Shown piece by piece: positions 8,539 through 16,214 of a stretch of 53,402 nucleotides of DNA (the stretch's first letter is position 1; every line of letters begins with the position of its first letter). The translations under genes and the position numbers were made by a program. The DNA lies in the NCBI GenBank assembly GCA_045650565.1, contig JAZRRG010000074.1:1-53402 (forward strand), written 5' to 3'. The stretch is from SIG565 sp045650565 (GTDB taxonomy: Bacteria; Bacillota; Clostridia; Oscillospirales; Acutalibacteraceae). Under the pieces are notes generated by a model. That model worked only from the letters and a program-made list of their open reading frames with translations. It did no database searches and was not told where the DNA came from.

Positions 8539-9408
8539 TTATTTTGATTCGAATATACTTTGTGCTTTTTTTATTTCTTCGTTTGTGGGTAAAAGCTCGG
8601 GTAAGGTGTTTTCCATATCTAACGACTCATATTTCGAACCGGCATAATTATGATACGGCAAGACCTTTACCGCCGTTAAATTTTTAAACCCTTTTAGTGC
8701 ATCTCTTATTTTTTCAATCTCGTCCGAGTTAAATTTAGGTACATAGGGAATTCTAATTTCAATCTTTTTATTTTGGCTATCTATGTACTTGAGATTTTCC
8801 AAAATAATTTCGTTACTTTGGGACGTACATTTGATGTGGACATCTCTATCAATTGCCTTAATATCATATAAAAACATATCGGTATAAGGCAAAACCTTGT
8901 CAATCGCCTCACGAGATACAAAGCCACTGGTATCAACGGCTGTATCAATACCCTCTTGCTTTAGTCTAAACAATAACTCCCTACAAAAATCGGCATAGCA
9001 CAGGCATTCACCGCCCGAGAGTGTAACACCTCCGCCTGACGACTCATAAAACTCTCTATCTTCTAATAATAACGGCAATAAATCATCCACAGAAAATTCT
9101 TTGCCGTAAAACTTAATCGCCTCACCTAAACACACCGACTCACACTTGCCGCAGCCAATACATAGGTTTCTATCAAAGATATGTGCGTTATCACCATTTT
9201 TGTGTGCGCCCATGGGACAGACCTTTATACATTCACCACAGCCAATGCATTTTTCCTTATAAAATGCAATTTGCGGTTTAAAGTCGATACCTTCGGGGTT
9301 ATGGCACCAAACACATTTTAGTGGACAGCCCTTAAAAAACACGGTTGTTCTAATACCGTTACCATCATGCACTGCGAAGCGCTTAATTTCAGAAATTAGT
9401 GCCTTCAT
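8539..9408 (-). CDS. glycyl-radical enzyme activating protein (radical SAM, ferredoxin insert)
   Basis: A 289-residue radical-SAM enzyme that places the radical on the glycine of a partner glycyl radical enzyme. The radical-SAM cluster ligands are C28, C32 and C35 (CPLKCVWC). A dicluster ferredoxin insert follows, with ligands C54/57/60/64 and C83/86/89/93. This insert is absent from the pyruvate formate-lyase activase itself but present in activases of dehydratases and decarboxylases. The SAM-contact GGE is near residue 137. The ATG overlaps the transporter stop by 4 bp. The natural partner is the glycyl radical enzyme at 10334-12496, two genes upstream in the same operon. Confidence 0.93.
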   Translation of the reverse strand: MKALISEIKRFAVHDGNGIRTTVFFKGCPLKCVWCHNPEGIDFKPQIAFYKEKCIGCGECIKVCPMGAHKNGDNAHIFDRNLCIGCGKCESVCLGEAIKFYGKEFSVDDLLPLLLEDREFYESSGGGVTLSGGECLCYADFCRELLFRLKQEGIDTAVDTSGFVSREAIDKVLPYTDMFLYDIKAIDRDVHIKCTSQSNEIILENLKYIDSQNKKIEIRIPYVPKFNSDEIEKIRDALKGFKNLTAVKVLPYHNYAGSKYESLDMENTLPELLPTNEEIKKAQSIFESK

Positions 9409-10304
9409 TTTTTCGCCTCACTTTTATTTCCCAAAATTATTCCTAAGGAAATTAGAACAAAAGCAACCGCATATTGAATTTTAAAAATGTTTTCACCCAG
9501 CAGAAGCGCTCCAAAGATACAGGCAAAAAGCGGCTCGGCAAACTTGATAATAAACATTTTTGAAAGACTGTTGCTTTGCAAAATGTAATACCAAAGCGTA
9601 TACGCCAAAATTGATGCACAGCAAATATAGGCAAAAACTGCGGTAGATTCTAACGTGAAGGTCAGCATATTCGCACCAAGACACAAAGCAACCACCAATA
9701 GAATAATGCCACCGAAAAGCTGAGAAATACCCGTTACCCAAAACGGAGAATTATCCTCAACCGACTTTTTGCTGATAACATTGGAAACCACAATACAAAT
9801 CGAGGCGCATATTATCAAAACATCACCGGTTGAGAAGCTAATCCCTTGCGGATTATAATTGATGGCAATTATGCCTACAAAACCAACTATAGCACCAACA
9901 ATTTTTATAATGCTAAATTTTTCATTTTTGAAAAACAAAAATGCAAAACAAACATAAATCAAGGCGCCTAACTGCTTAATTAGTGCGGTTTTTGAGCTAT
10001 CGGTTGAGCTTAAACCAATGTATGTAAAAGAATAATGAAGCACTATTGAAAACAATCCGACAATGCAAATATTAAAAATATTTTTCGGCTTTGGTTTTGC
10101 AATTTTTTCTTTCTTTATAAACGAAAAGGCACATACCACAAGTCCGCATATAAAAAAGCGCATCCCTGCAAACATTAGGATATCAGGCACCGAGCCCGAG
10201 TTGATGCCGAAAACGTTATACCCAATTTTAACAAACGGAAATAACGAGCCCCACAAAGCCATAACAAGTAGCGACAGCGATATGGTTTTAATGCTTGGTT
10301 TCAT
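9405..10304 (-). CDS. DMT-superfamily (EamA) transporter
   Basis: A 299-residue inner-membrane protein with about ten hydrophobic segments in two repeated EamA halves, and a lysine-rich C-terminus. The family exports or imports small metabolites; the substrate here is unknown. It sits between the glycyl radical enzyme and its activase, 29 bp after the first and overlapping the second by 4 bp. It therefore probably carries a substrate or product of that enzyme. The ribosome site AAGGTG precedes ATG 10304. Confidence 0.85.
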   Translation of the reverse strand: MKPSIKTISLSLLVMALWGSLFPFVKIGYNVFGINSGSVPDILMFAGMRFFICGLVVCAFSFIKKEKIAKPKPKNIFNICIVGLFSIVLHYSFTYIGLSSTDSSKTALIKQLGALIYVCFAFLFFKNEKFSIIKIVGAIVGFVGIIAINYNPQGISFSTGDVLIICASICIVVSNVISKKSVEDNSPFWVTGISQLFGGIILLVVALCLGANMLTFTLESTAVFAYICCASILAYTLWYYILQSNSLSKMFIIKFAEPLFACIFGALLLGENIFKIQYAVAFVLISLGIILGNKSEAKK

Positions 10305-10333
10305 AATTCACACACCTTTTTAACATCCAAAGC

Positions 10334-12496
10334 TTAAAGAAAAGTGGTTTCTGATTGCTTTATAAAGCAATCTTGCTCAGTCTTACTTAAATTAACAAAA
10401 TACGCATTCCATCCACACACACGAACCTGTAAGTTTTTGTATTTTTCGGGATATTTTTGTGCGTTTTTAAGGTCCTCAGGGTTAAATACATTACCGTGAA
10501 GAGCCATACCGCCCTTTTGCATATAAGCTATAAGCAGTCCATAGAATGCATCCAAGCCATCCTCCCCACTTACTGCAGACGGATGAAGAATTACGTCAAG
10601 CACCGTTCCGTTCGGGAAAAGCGAGTGGTCTATTTTAGTTGCCGAATTTATAAGTGCCGTTACACCGTTTTTATCCATACCAACGGTTGAGCAAAGGTTC
10701 TTTGAGAGCACCTCGCCATCAAAACGACCGTCAGGCGTTGCCATAGTTTTGCTGCCGTAGTACACAAAGAAATCGATACTGAAAATGGACGCTTTAAATA
10801 CACCGCCACGACTATTTGGCTTGTTGTTAACAAGTGATGCACAAAGCTCTGAAAATTCCTTTGTGAGCGCATCGGCAAATTCGTTATTATTACCGTATTT
10901 TTCGGGAATGCTTTTTGCCTTTAAGCGCAGTTTTTCGTTGCCTTCCCAGTTGTTTTTTAGGATTTCGCACAGTTCACCGAAGGTTACAAGCTTTTCATCG
11001 AACACAAGCTTTTTAACTGCTGCAATCGAGTCAATAAGACTTGCAATGAAGTAAAAATAATAAGAAGTGTTGTTGTATTCAGCTCCGCCCTCAAAAACAT
11101 CAAGACCTATTTCAACACTGCGGTCATACTGTGCCGACAGCAACGGGTCAGGACCGATAACGCCATAATACTTTTCTATCTCACGAATTTGGTCTAATGC
11201 GCTGTTTGTCATAAAACAAATATGTTCTTTTACGGCAGAAATAAACTCTTCATACGAGTTAATCTCTCCCGTTTTAACGCTTAACTGCTTACCTGTTTTT
11301 AAGTCAACTCCGTTTGTTATAGTAAACTCTATCGCCTTGGCCAAGTTTACTCCACCGTTACCCGTACAGCCAATTTCTTTTGCCCAAACAGCCGGCTCAT
11401 AACAGCCAATTGGAACATAATTCATAGCATCATGCTCTTTAATACCAACGCCGACAAGACTCTTTATAGTAACCTCATCGTTAACAAAAACGAAGCTACT
11501 GTTACCGCCTCTTATGCAACGAAGCACCAATTTAACAAAATCTGCAGGGGTCTTTTTAGAGACTCTTATATGAATTTTGGGACTGTGAATATCAAGCTCG
11601 TTATATGTTTCAACAAGTAAATATGTGAGCTCACTTGTTACTTCTCTTCCGCTGTCATCTATACCCGCAAGACAAAGCGGTACATCGTTAGCAACATTTG
11701 CCGCCCAAAACTTATTAAAGAAAAATTTAATCATTTCCTTGATTTCGGCCTTTGTAAATGTGCCTTTTTCTATATCATTTTTATAAAATGGCTCTAATAA
11801 AACGTCAAGGCGTCCAAGAGTTCTAACCCTCGTGCCACCTATAAATTCATGTAGGAAGAAATAAACAACTAACAGTTGCATTGCTTCATAAGAGTTGTTG
11901 GGTTTTCCGTTTGCAATATTGTATAACGCAACACTGTTTTCCTTATTATAGGGCTCGATTGCCTTTGCTAATCTTTTAATAAAATGTAAAATTGCCTCTA
12001 AATATATACGGCAAGATTCATAAAAATCTTTTTGTTTTTGAGTAAGGTTTCCTTTACTAGAAAACTCATTTATCCTGTCAAGCAGTCCTGTAAAGCCAAC
12101 ATCTAACAGCAACTGTGTGTTGGGAGAAGTATGACCAAAATCCGAGTCGGCACTGTAGCAACCGGTATCATACGCAGCTTCTCTCTCCTCATTTTTCTCC
12201 TTAAGTTCATTGTGGTATACCTCAACAAGCCATTTATATCTTTGTTGCAATATAATGCCAACACCGAAAAGCTTATCTTGAAAGATATCATCGGCATCCA
12301 AGGCAATTCTTGAATTGCGAAGTATTGTATCATAGGTTTTTGCCTTAATAATACATCTCGGTAAAGAACTGTTGGCACTCACAAAATCATCAATCATTTT
12401 TTTGAGTTCAGTCTCACCGACACCACTTTCCTCAATCCACTGAATATCATTAAACTGTGTCCTGATTCTCTGGTTGTTAATGTCAAAATTCTTCAT
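10334..12496 (-). CDS. glycyl radical enzyme of unknown substrate (PFL-like family)
   Basis: A 720-residue member of the pyruvate formate-lyase/dehydratase family. The active-site loop reads PIGCYEPAVW with C365 and E367. The C-terminal radical loop reads RVCGWNAYFVNLS, with glycine 695 as the radical site. One cysteine followed by xE marks the dehydratase/decarboxylase side of the family, not pyruvate formate-lyase, which has two adjacent cysteines. It is shorter than the usual 780-850 residues. The tyrosine in GCYEP differs from the GCVE I expect in choline lyase, diol dehydratase and arylacetate decarboxylases, so I do not assign a substrate. It is the first gene of an operon with a transporter and the activase, behind its own promoter. 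Confidence 0.88.
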   Translation of the reverse strand: MKNFDINNQRIRTQFNDIQWIEESGVGETELKKMIDDFVSANSSLPRCIIKAKTYDTILRNSRIALDADDIFQDKLFGVGIILQQRYKWLVEVYHNELKEKNEEREAAYDTGCYSADSDFGHTSPNTQLLLDVGFTGLLDRINEFSSKGNLTQKQKDFYESCRIYLEAILHFIKRLAKAIEPYNKENSVALYNIANGKPNNSYEAMQLLVVYFFLHEFIGGTRVRTLGRLDVLLEPFYKNDIEKGTFTKAEIKEMIKFFFNKFWAANVANDVPLCLAGIDDSGREVTSELTYLLVETYNELDIHSPKIHIRVSKKTPADFVKLVLRCIRGGNSSFVFVNDEVTIKSLVGVGIKEHDAMNYVPIGCYEPAVWAKEIGCTGNGGVNLAKAIEFTITNGVDLKTGKQLSVKTGEINSYEEFISAVKEHICFMTNSALDQIREIEKYYGVIGPDPLLSAQYDRSVEIGLDVFEGGAEYNNTSYYFYFIASLIDSIAAVKKLVFDEKLVTFGELCEILKNNWEGNEKLRLKAKSIPEKYGNNNEFADALTKEFSELCASLVNNKPNSRGGVFKASIFSIDFFVYYGSKTMATPDGRFDGEVLSKNLCSTVGMDKNGVTALINSATKIDHSLFPNGTVLDVILHPSAVSGEDGLDAFYGLLIAYMQKGGMALHGNVFNPEDLKNAQKYPEKYKNLQVRVCGWNAYFVNLSKTEQDCFIKQSETTFL

Positions 12497-12525
12497 AAAA
12501 TCACTCCTTAAGGATTTCTATTATT

Positions 12526-12554
12526 AGAATACAACTAAACGAAGCATTTTGCAA
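12526..12554 (-). promoter_or_regulatory. promoter of the glycyl-radical operon
   Basis: On the minus strand TTGCAA (12549-12554) and TATTCT (12526-12531) are 17 bp apart. The site lies about 30 bp before the glycyl-radical-enzyme ATG. The slightly weak hexamers fit an activator-dependent promoter, and an AraC-type gene is divergent next to it. Confidence 0.6.
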
Positions 12555-12572
12555 TGTAAATTTCGTAATTTA

Positions 12573-12601
12573 TTGACTTTTTCGAAACAAAATGTTATAA
12601 T
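12573..12601 (+). promoter_or_regulatory. promoter of the AraC-type regulator gene
   Basis: TTGACT (12573-12578) and TATAAT (12596-12601) with a 17-bp spacer. The predicted transcript would begin only about 8-9 bases before the ATG at 12617, just at the GGTGAT ribosome site. Confidence 0.7.
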
Positions 12602-12616
12602 TTGTTTGGTGATTGT

Positions 12617-13390
12617 ATGAAAAACTTTATGTCGCACGATTTTAACATTAAAAAAATTGACATTGCCTGCTTTGTCCCCTCAGGTTCGGGGGCGACGGTT
12701 CATAACAACCGACCCAATCACGGACTCGCATTCTTCCCCGACGGCGACAAGACATTTATTTTTAAAAACGGCAACCGCATACATATAGGAGAAAATTCAA
12801 TAGTTTATTTTCCTAAGGGCTCAAGCTATATCGTTCAGGATAAAAACAAAAGTCCTTGCTATGCCATAAACTTTCAGCTTGATGAATCGGTTGATATTCA
12901 ACCATTTGCCTTCATATGTGATAACCCTGAATACTTTATTGAACGGTTTAAAAGCAGTCAAAAACGTTGGCTTAAGCGTGAAAACGGTTATTTGATGAAG
13001 GTAATGTCTAATCTTTATGATATCATTTATAATATGCAGCGTGAGTACGGTAAGCAAAATATAGGTGTATTTAGCAAAATTAAACCTGCGGTAGATTACA
13101 TTCACTCTAACTATTTATTAGAGAATATTTCGGTAGCGCATTTGGCTCAGGTATGTAATATTAGCGAGGTATACCTTCGCTCCCTGTTTATAAAACGCTT
13201 TAATTTGTCGCCAAATAAATATATTAAGAACCTAAAGCTCAAAAGAGCTGAGGAATTGTTATCATCGGGTCTATACAATGTTAGTGAGGTATGCTTTCTC
13301 GCCGGATTTTCTGATGAAAGCTTTTTTAGTCGAGAATTTAAAAAGCATATGGGAGTTACACCCGGCGAATATATGAACACATACCTATAG
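12617..13390 (+). CDS. AraC-family transcriptional regulator
   Basis: A 257-residue protein with an N-terminal cupin-like sensing half (about 1-130) and a C-terminal AraC double helix-turn-helix (about 160-255). The latter includes ISEVYLRSLFIKRF and the end motif GFSDESFFSREFKKHMGVTPGEY. An upstream in-frame TTG exists at 12602, but ATG 12617 has the GGTGAT site 4 bases before it and is preferred. It is divergent from the glycyl-radical operon with 120 bp between the starts, the usual layout for a regulator of the neighbouring operon. The effector is unknown. Confidence 0.9.
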   Translation: MKNFMSHDFNIKKIDIACFVPSGSGATVHNNRPNHGLAFFPDGDKTFIFKNGNRIHIGENSIVYFPKGSSYIVQDKNKSPCYAINFQLDESVDIQPFAFICDNPEYFIERFKSSQKRWLKRENGYLMKVMSNLYDIIYNMQREYGKQNIGVFSKIKPAVDYIHSNYLLENISVAHLAQVCNISEVYLRSLFIKRFNLSPNKYIKNLKLKRAEELLSSGLYNVSEVCFLAGFSDESFFSREFKKHMGVTPGEYMNTYL

Positions 13391-13419
13391 TATTATTTTC
13401 TACTTTCGTGTGCATACTA
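13390..13419 (+). promoter_or_regulatory. possible forespore (sigma-G/F-type) promoter
   Basis: CATACTA (13413-13419) matches the sigma-G -10 consensus CATWHTA. GTATT (13390-13394) lies 18 bp before it and resembles the -35 GHATR. It is the only promoter-like sequence before the gene at 13441. This is a motif match only. Confidence 0.45.
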
Positions 13420-13440
13420 CTACTGAAAGGTGGAAACAGT

Positions 13441-13875
13441 ATGATAGAAAACGATACTATACGGCTACTAAGAGAGTGTGATGCGGGTGTTAAAATGGGT
13501 ATCACATCCATCGATGATGTGCTGCCACATGTAAACTCGGCGGAATTTGAGAAGCTGCTTACCGACTGTAAAAAAGAACACGAAAAGCTTGATACCGAAA
13601 TACAAGAACAGTTGGACAAATATCACGATGAAGGCAAAAATCCAAACCCCATTGCCAAGGGTATGTCATGGATGAAAACAAATATTAAGCTTGGTATGAA
13701 GGAGTCAGACGACACCATAGCCGACCTTATGACCGATGGTTGTAATATGGGTGTAAAATCGCTCAATAAATACCTTAACGAATATGAGGCGGCTGATGAG
13801 GTTTCTAAAGACATTACCAAGCGGCTAATAAACCTTGAGGAAAAATTAACTGTTGATATCAGGAAATTTTTGTAA
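13441..13875 (+). CDS. small all-helical protein, DUF2383-like ferritin-fold candidate
   Basis: A 144-residue acidic protein without signal peptide or membrane segment. It looks like four long amphipathic helices: about 3-20, 30-58, 75-105 and 110-140. The HEKLDTEIQEQL stretch and the repeated heptad spacing suggest a four-helix bundle. I recall similar Firmicutes proteins as uncharacterised, but the family name given is tentative. ATG 13441 has a good AAAGGTGG site; a longer GTG-start version from 13408 has none. A forespore-type promoter motif sits just upstream, and a perfect hairpin terminator follows. Confidence 0.7.
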   Translation: MIENDTIRLLRECDAGVKMGITSIDDVLPHVNSAEFEKLLTDCKKEHEKLDTEIQEQLDKYHDEGKNPNPIAKGMSWMKTNIKLGMKESDDTIADLMTDGCNMGVKSLNKYLNEYEAADEVSKDITKRLINLEEKLTVDIRKFL

Positions 13876-13877
13876 TG

Positions 13878-13907
13878 AAAAGCGGAGTGCTATAGCACTC
13901 CGCTTTT
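13878..13907. terminator. bidirectional intrinsic terminator
   Basis: A perfect 13-bp stem (13878-13890 and 13895-13907) with a TATA loop. It is flanked by A- and T-runs and serves the converging genes on both sides. Its right arm also encodes the last residues and stop codon of the minus-strand hydrolase. Confidence 0.9.
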
Positions 13908-14798
13908 GAGCATATTTAATGGGTTTTGGTGAGTTATTTTGTGTGCGATATCTTTGGGTAGTTTTGGCAAAATATGGTCAAAGCAGTATGTAAATCTCGG
14001 ATTTTCGGAAAAGACCGGAATAGACATAAAGCCCTTAAAAAACGTATCATCGTGAGAAAACAAAATTTGGTCCTCATATCCCGCCTCACATAGATTGAGC
14101 ACATTACTAACCTTTTTTTGTATATACTCCTGGGATGTGTCACCTGTTAGTCGGTCAAAACCGATATAACAGCCAAATTCTGCTATTTGCTTAACAAAAT
14201 CAATATCATCTGTGTCGCTTAGGTGTCCCGCCGTAACCGAGCGTGGATTCACACCCTCATCAAACAAAATATCTAACCCTTTAATACTATTTTTACAGGT
14301 TGAGTTTGTATGTAATACTATTGGTATACCTAATTCTAATTGTGCCAAAGCACAAGCTCTCAGCATTTTTTTATCATAACCGTTTGGCTCGGGTCTCTCA
14401 AATGCATATTTAATGATTCCTGCATTGACTTTTTTTGTGTCCTCAATAATAAATTCTGCCACCCTTTCAGCAGGTGTTGAATATAGCAAAATTTCCTCGG
14501 TAAAATAAAAACCTGATGAACAAACAATATTCATCCCCGACTTTTCGGAAATTTGTTTATACATTTCAATATCTCTACCGATATTTACGGGTGTGCAGTC
14601 CAAAAAAGTCTTAATGCCGTAGTTATCAATCAGCTTACGAAAATAGTCTACCGCCACCGAAATAAGTCGTTCCTTATCGAGATATTTTCTACCCGCCATT
14701 TTATAAGCATAGTCGCTATAGCAACAAATATGCTCGTGTGCGAGTGCGGAGCCGAACTCACTCTCGGATATGTTTCCTAAAACAGTTTTAATGCTCAA
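13890..14798 (-). CDS. phosphotriesterase-family metal hydrolase (lactonase-like)
   Basis: A 302-residue TIM-barrel amidohydrolase-superfamily protein of the phosphotriesterase family. Expected metal ligands are visible: HEH near the N-terminus, the bridging lysine in AGIIKYAFERP, histidines in IVLHTN and TAGHLSD, and the aspartate in LFSHDD. Many such proteins are lactonases or amidases rather than true phosphotriesterases. The start is probably TTG 14798, with GGGAG 8 bases upstream; the longer frame to 14816 lacks a site. It follows the SMP-30-type lactonase gene by 35 bp, so the two likely act in one sugar-acid or lactone pathway. The C-terminal KSGVL is encoded by the terminator hairpin. 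Confidence 0.8.
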   Translation of the reverse strand: MSIKTVLGNISESEFGSALAHEHICCYSDYAYKMAGRKYLDKERLISVAVDYFRKLIDNYGIKTFLDCTPVNIGRDIEMYKQISEKSGMNIVCSSGFYFTEEILLYSTPAERVAEFIIEDTKKVNAGIIKYAFERPEPNGYDKKMLRACALAQLELGIPIVLHTNSTCKNSIKGLDILFDEGVNPRSVTAGHLSDTDDIDFVKQIAEFGCYIGFDRLTGDTSQEYIQKKVSNVLNLCEAGYEDQILFSHDDTFFKGFMSIPVFSENPRFTYCFDHILPKLPKDIAHKITHQNPLNMLKSGVL

Positions 14799-14833
14799 AA
14801 TAACAACTCCCAACAACTTTTTATAAGAACAGT

Positions 14834-15682
14834 TTACCCAAACAAATACGGCTTTCTGCCCTTTGTATCTGCTTCACATATAAATGTATATCCTGCATTT
14901 TTATCTTTTTGTAAATCTGCGCCATATGTAGCGGTTACAATGGCTAATTGATTCATATCCTTTCCTACAAAACAGCAGCTTGCAGGAATTTTTGCAGGAA
15001 TGTCTATATACTCTTTTATCTTCATATCCAAAGTATCAACCACTGCTATATGTCCCTCTCCCCAACAAGCAACGAAAAGAAAATCATTTTGGTCAATAGT
15101 AAAACCATCTACCCCGGGGACACTCACCTGCCTGCCGGTAAAAGCAATTTCGCCTTTTTCTTTATCAAAATAATATTCTTTAATGATTTTTGTAGCACTA
15201 TCGGTGTGATAAAACCGTTTTTCATCCATAGACCAGTCAAAACCATTAGAAACAACAAGCTTATCAAGCAAGATTTTAACTTCACCATTTTTATCAATAC
15301 TGTAAAGCTTACCGTCTACTTCATCGCTCACACCAAAGTATTTACTACTTTGTGTGCCAATATAAAATCTGCCGTCAGGTCCAACCTTTGCATCGTTACC
15401 ATACTTAATTTCAAATTTTTCTTGGTCATACAAAGGTGTTCGGGTATTATCATCATTTAGTATAAAGGCACCGTCAAAACAAGAAATCAGCATTTCGCCT
15501 TTTTTAGAAAACCCAATAGCCGGAACCACAAAATCAAGTTTGCGAACTGTGTTTTCATTAGTTTTAATATCGATGCAACAAATCTCTTGCGCCAAGCCGT
15601 TTACGTGGTATAATTTATTATCAAATTCACACCAAATCGGTCCCTCACCAATAATGCATCTTTGGTTAAAAACTACCCTCAT
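14834..15682 (-). CDS. SMP-30/gluconolactonase-family protein
   Basis: A 282-residue six-bladed beta-propeller protein. The metal-site residues of the family are present: glutamate in IGEGPIW near the start, asparagine in VVSNGFDWS, and aspartate in GVDGFTIDQNDF. Family members hydrolyse sugar lactones with a divalent metal. No signal peptide is seen, so it is cytoplasmic. ATG 15682 has a TAGGAGT site; the frame stays open upstream without one. It is the first gene of a two-gene operon with the phosphotriesterase-family protein, behind its own promoter. Confidence 0.85.
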   Translation of the reverse strand: MRVVFNQRCIIGEGPIWCEFDNKLYHVNGLAQEICCIDIKTNENTVRKLDFVVPAIGFSKKGEMLISCFDGAFILNDDNTRTPLYDQEKFEIKYGNDAKVGPDGRFYIGTQSSKYFGVSDEVDGKLYSIDKNGEVKILLDKLVVSNGFDWSMDEKRFYHTDSATKIIKEYYFDKEKGEIAFTGRQVSVPGVDGFTIDQNDFLFVACWGEGHIAVVDTLDMKIKEYIDIPAKIPASCCFVGKDMNQLAIVTATYGADLQKDKNAGYTFICEADTKGRKPYLFG

Positions 15683-15715
15683 TATATATACTCCTATAAC
15701 CTTAACTACTGTAAT

Positions 15716-15744
15716 ATCATACCACATAATTAAATATTTTTCAA
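15716..15744 (-). promoter_or_regulatory. promoter of the lactonase operon
   Basis: TTGAAA (15739-15744) and TATGAT (15716-15721) on the minus strand, with a 17-bp spacer. It lies about 35 bp before the SMP-30-type ATG. Confidence 0.65.
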
Positions 15745-15747
15745 CGA

Positions 15748-15775
15748 AAAAGACTCCTTAAAAAAGGAGTCTTTT
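15748..15775 (-). terminator. intrinsic terminator, probably the original spoIVB terminator
   Basis: A perfect 12-bp stem AAAAGACTCCTT (15748-15759) with AAGGAGTCTTTT (15764-15775) and an AAAA loop. It starts 2 bases after the stop codon of the truncated spoIVB copy. The intact spoIVB has only a remnant of the first arm after its stop, so this may be the ancestral terminator. Confidence 0.8.
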
Positions 15776-15777
15776 CT

Positions 15778-15954
15778 ATGATGCATCTTTTAATTGTTGG
15801 TTGTTTTGTGGGAGGGGTGACCCCTCCCCTACAGATTGTGCGGTGGCTAACATATTTTCCGCAAAGATTCCGTACCCCTTGCTTGAATCATCAATTAGCA
15901 CGTGGGTGACGGCTCCGATGAGCTTTCCGTTTCGAATTATGGGGCTGCCCGACA
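15778..15954 (-). pseudogene. truncated copy of the spoIVB 3' end
   Basis: These 177 bases match 21253-21429 at 173 positions without gaps (hand alignment), in the same orientation. In the spoIVB frame they encode SGSPIIRNGKLIGAV and the tail through QQLKDAS to a stop, so only the last 58 residues of the protease remain. Three of the four differences lie within 12 bases at the break end. Two of these are silent and one changes Q to R. The segment begins abruptly at 15954/15955, where spoIVB homology stops. Confidence 0.9.
15810..15828. repeat. GC-rich palindrome, copy 1
   Basis: GGGAGGGG, a TGA loop and CCCCTCCC form a perfect 8-bp hairpin. The same palindrome occurs at 21285-21303 inside the 3' end of spoIVB. 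It resembles the short REP-like palindromes scattered through related genomes, but I cannot count copies here. Confidence 0.6.
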
Positions 15955-16134
15955 CGAGTGTGTCAATATAGGACCAACATCTTTTTTGCTTTTTTCTGTC
16001 GCTATAATAAGGTCAATCGCAGCCTTCTTGATTGCTTTCATCCGTCTTGCGCGTTTTTCTTCTGTTAATGTGTCTACTTGCTTGCCATTTATATGAAGAG
16101 TAACCGTTAGTTGTTTTTTCTTACCCTTTTCCAT
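15937..16134 (-). CDS. small basic protein with chimeric C-terminus, unknown function
   Basis: A 65-residue lysine-rich protein. The start has a strong GGGGGTGA site. The N-terminal part (KKKQLTVTLHINGKQVDTL) is reminiscent of small accessory proteins found in clostridial mobile elements, but I do not recognise a named family. The last residues (SCRAAP) and the stop codon are read from the truncated spoIVB copy in another frame. The original C-terminus was therefore probably lost when that copy joined here. It may be a broken remnant rather than a working gene. Confidence 0.5.
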   Translation of the reverse strand: MEKGKKKQLTVTLHINGKQVDTLTEEKRARRMKAIKKAAIDLIIATEKSKKDVGPILTHSCRAAP

Positions 16135-16166
16135 TAAAATTCACCCCCTTCCTTTTTGTTGGGAAT

Positions 16167-16210
16167 ATACATAAAAAGAACCAAGCTATCGCTTGGTTCT
16201 TTTTATGTAT
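16167..16210 (-). terminator. intrinsic terminator of the cohesin/dockerin operon
   Basis: A perfect 20-bp inverted repeat (16167-16186 and 16191-16210) with a 4-base loop and internal T-run. It begins 5 bases after the cohesin-protein stop codon. The stem is symmetrical and could act on both strands. Confidence 0.9.
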
Positions 16211-16214
16211 TTAA

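Noticed and set aside
10334..12496. Pyruvate formate-lyase (pflB)
   Set aside because: The active site has a single cysteine in GCYE rather than two adjacent cysteines, and the activase has a ferredoxin insert that the pyruvate formate-lyase activase lacks.
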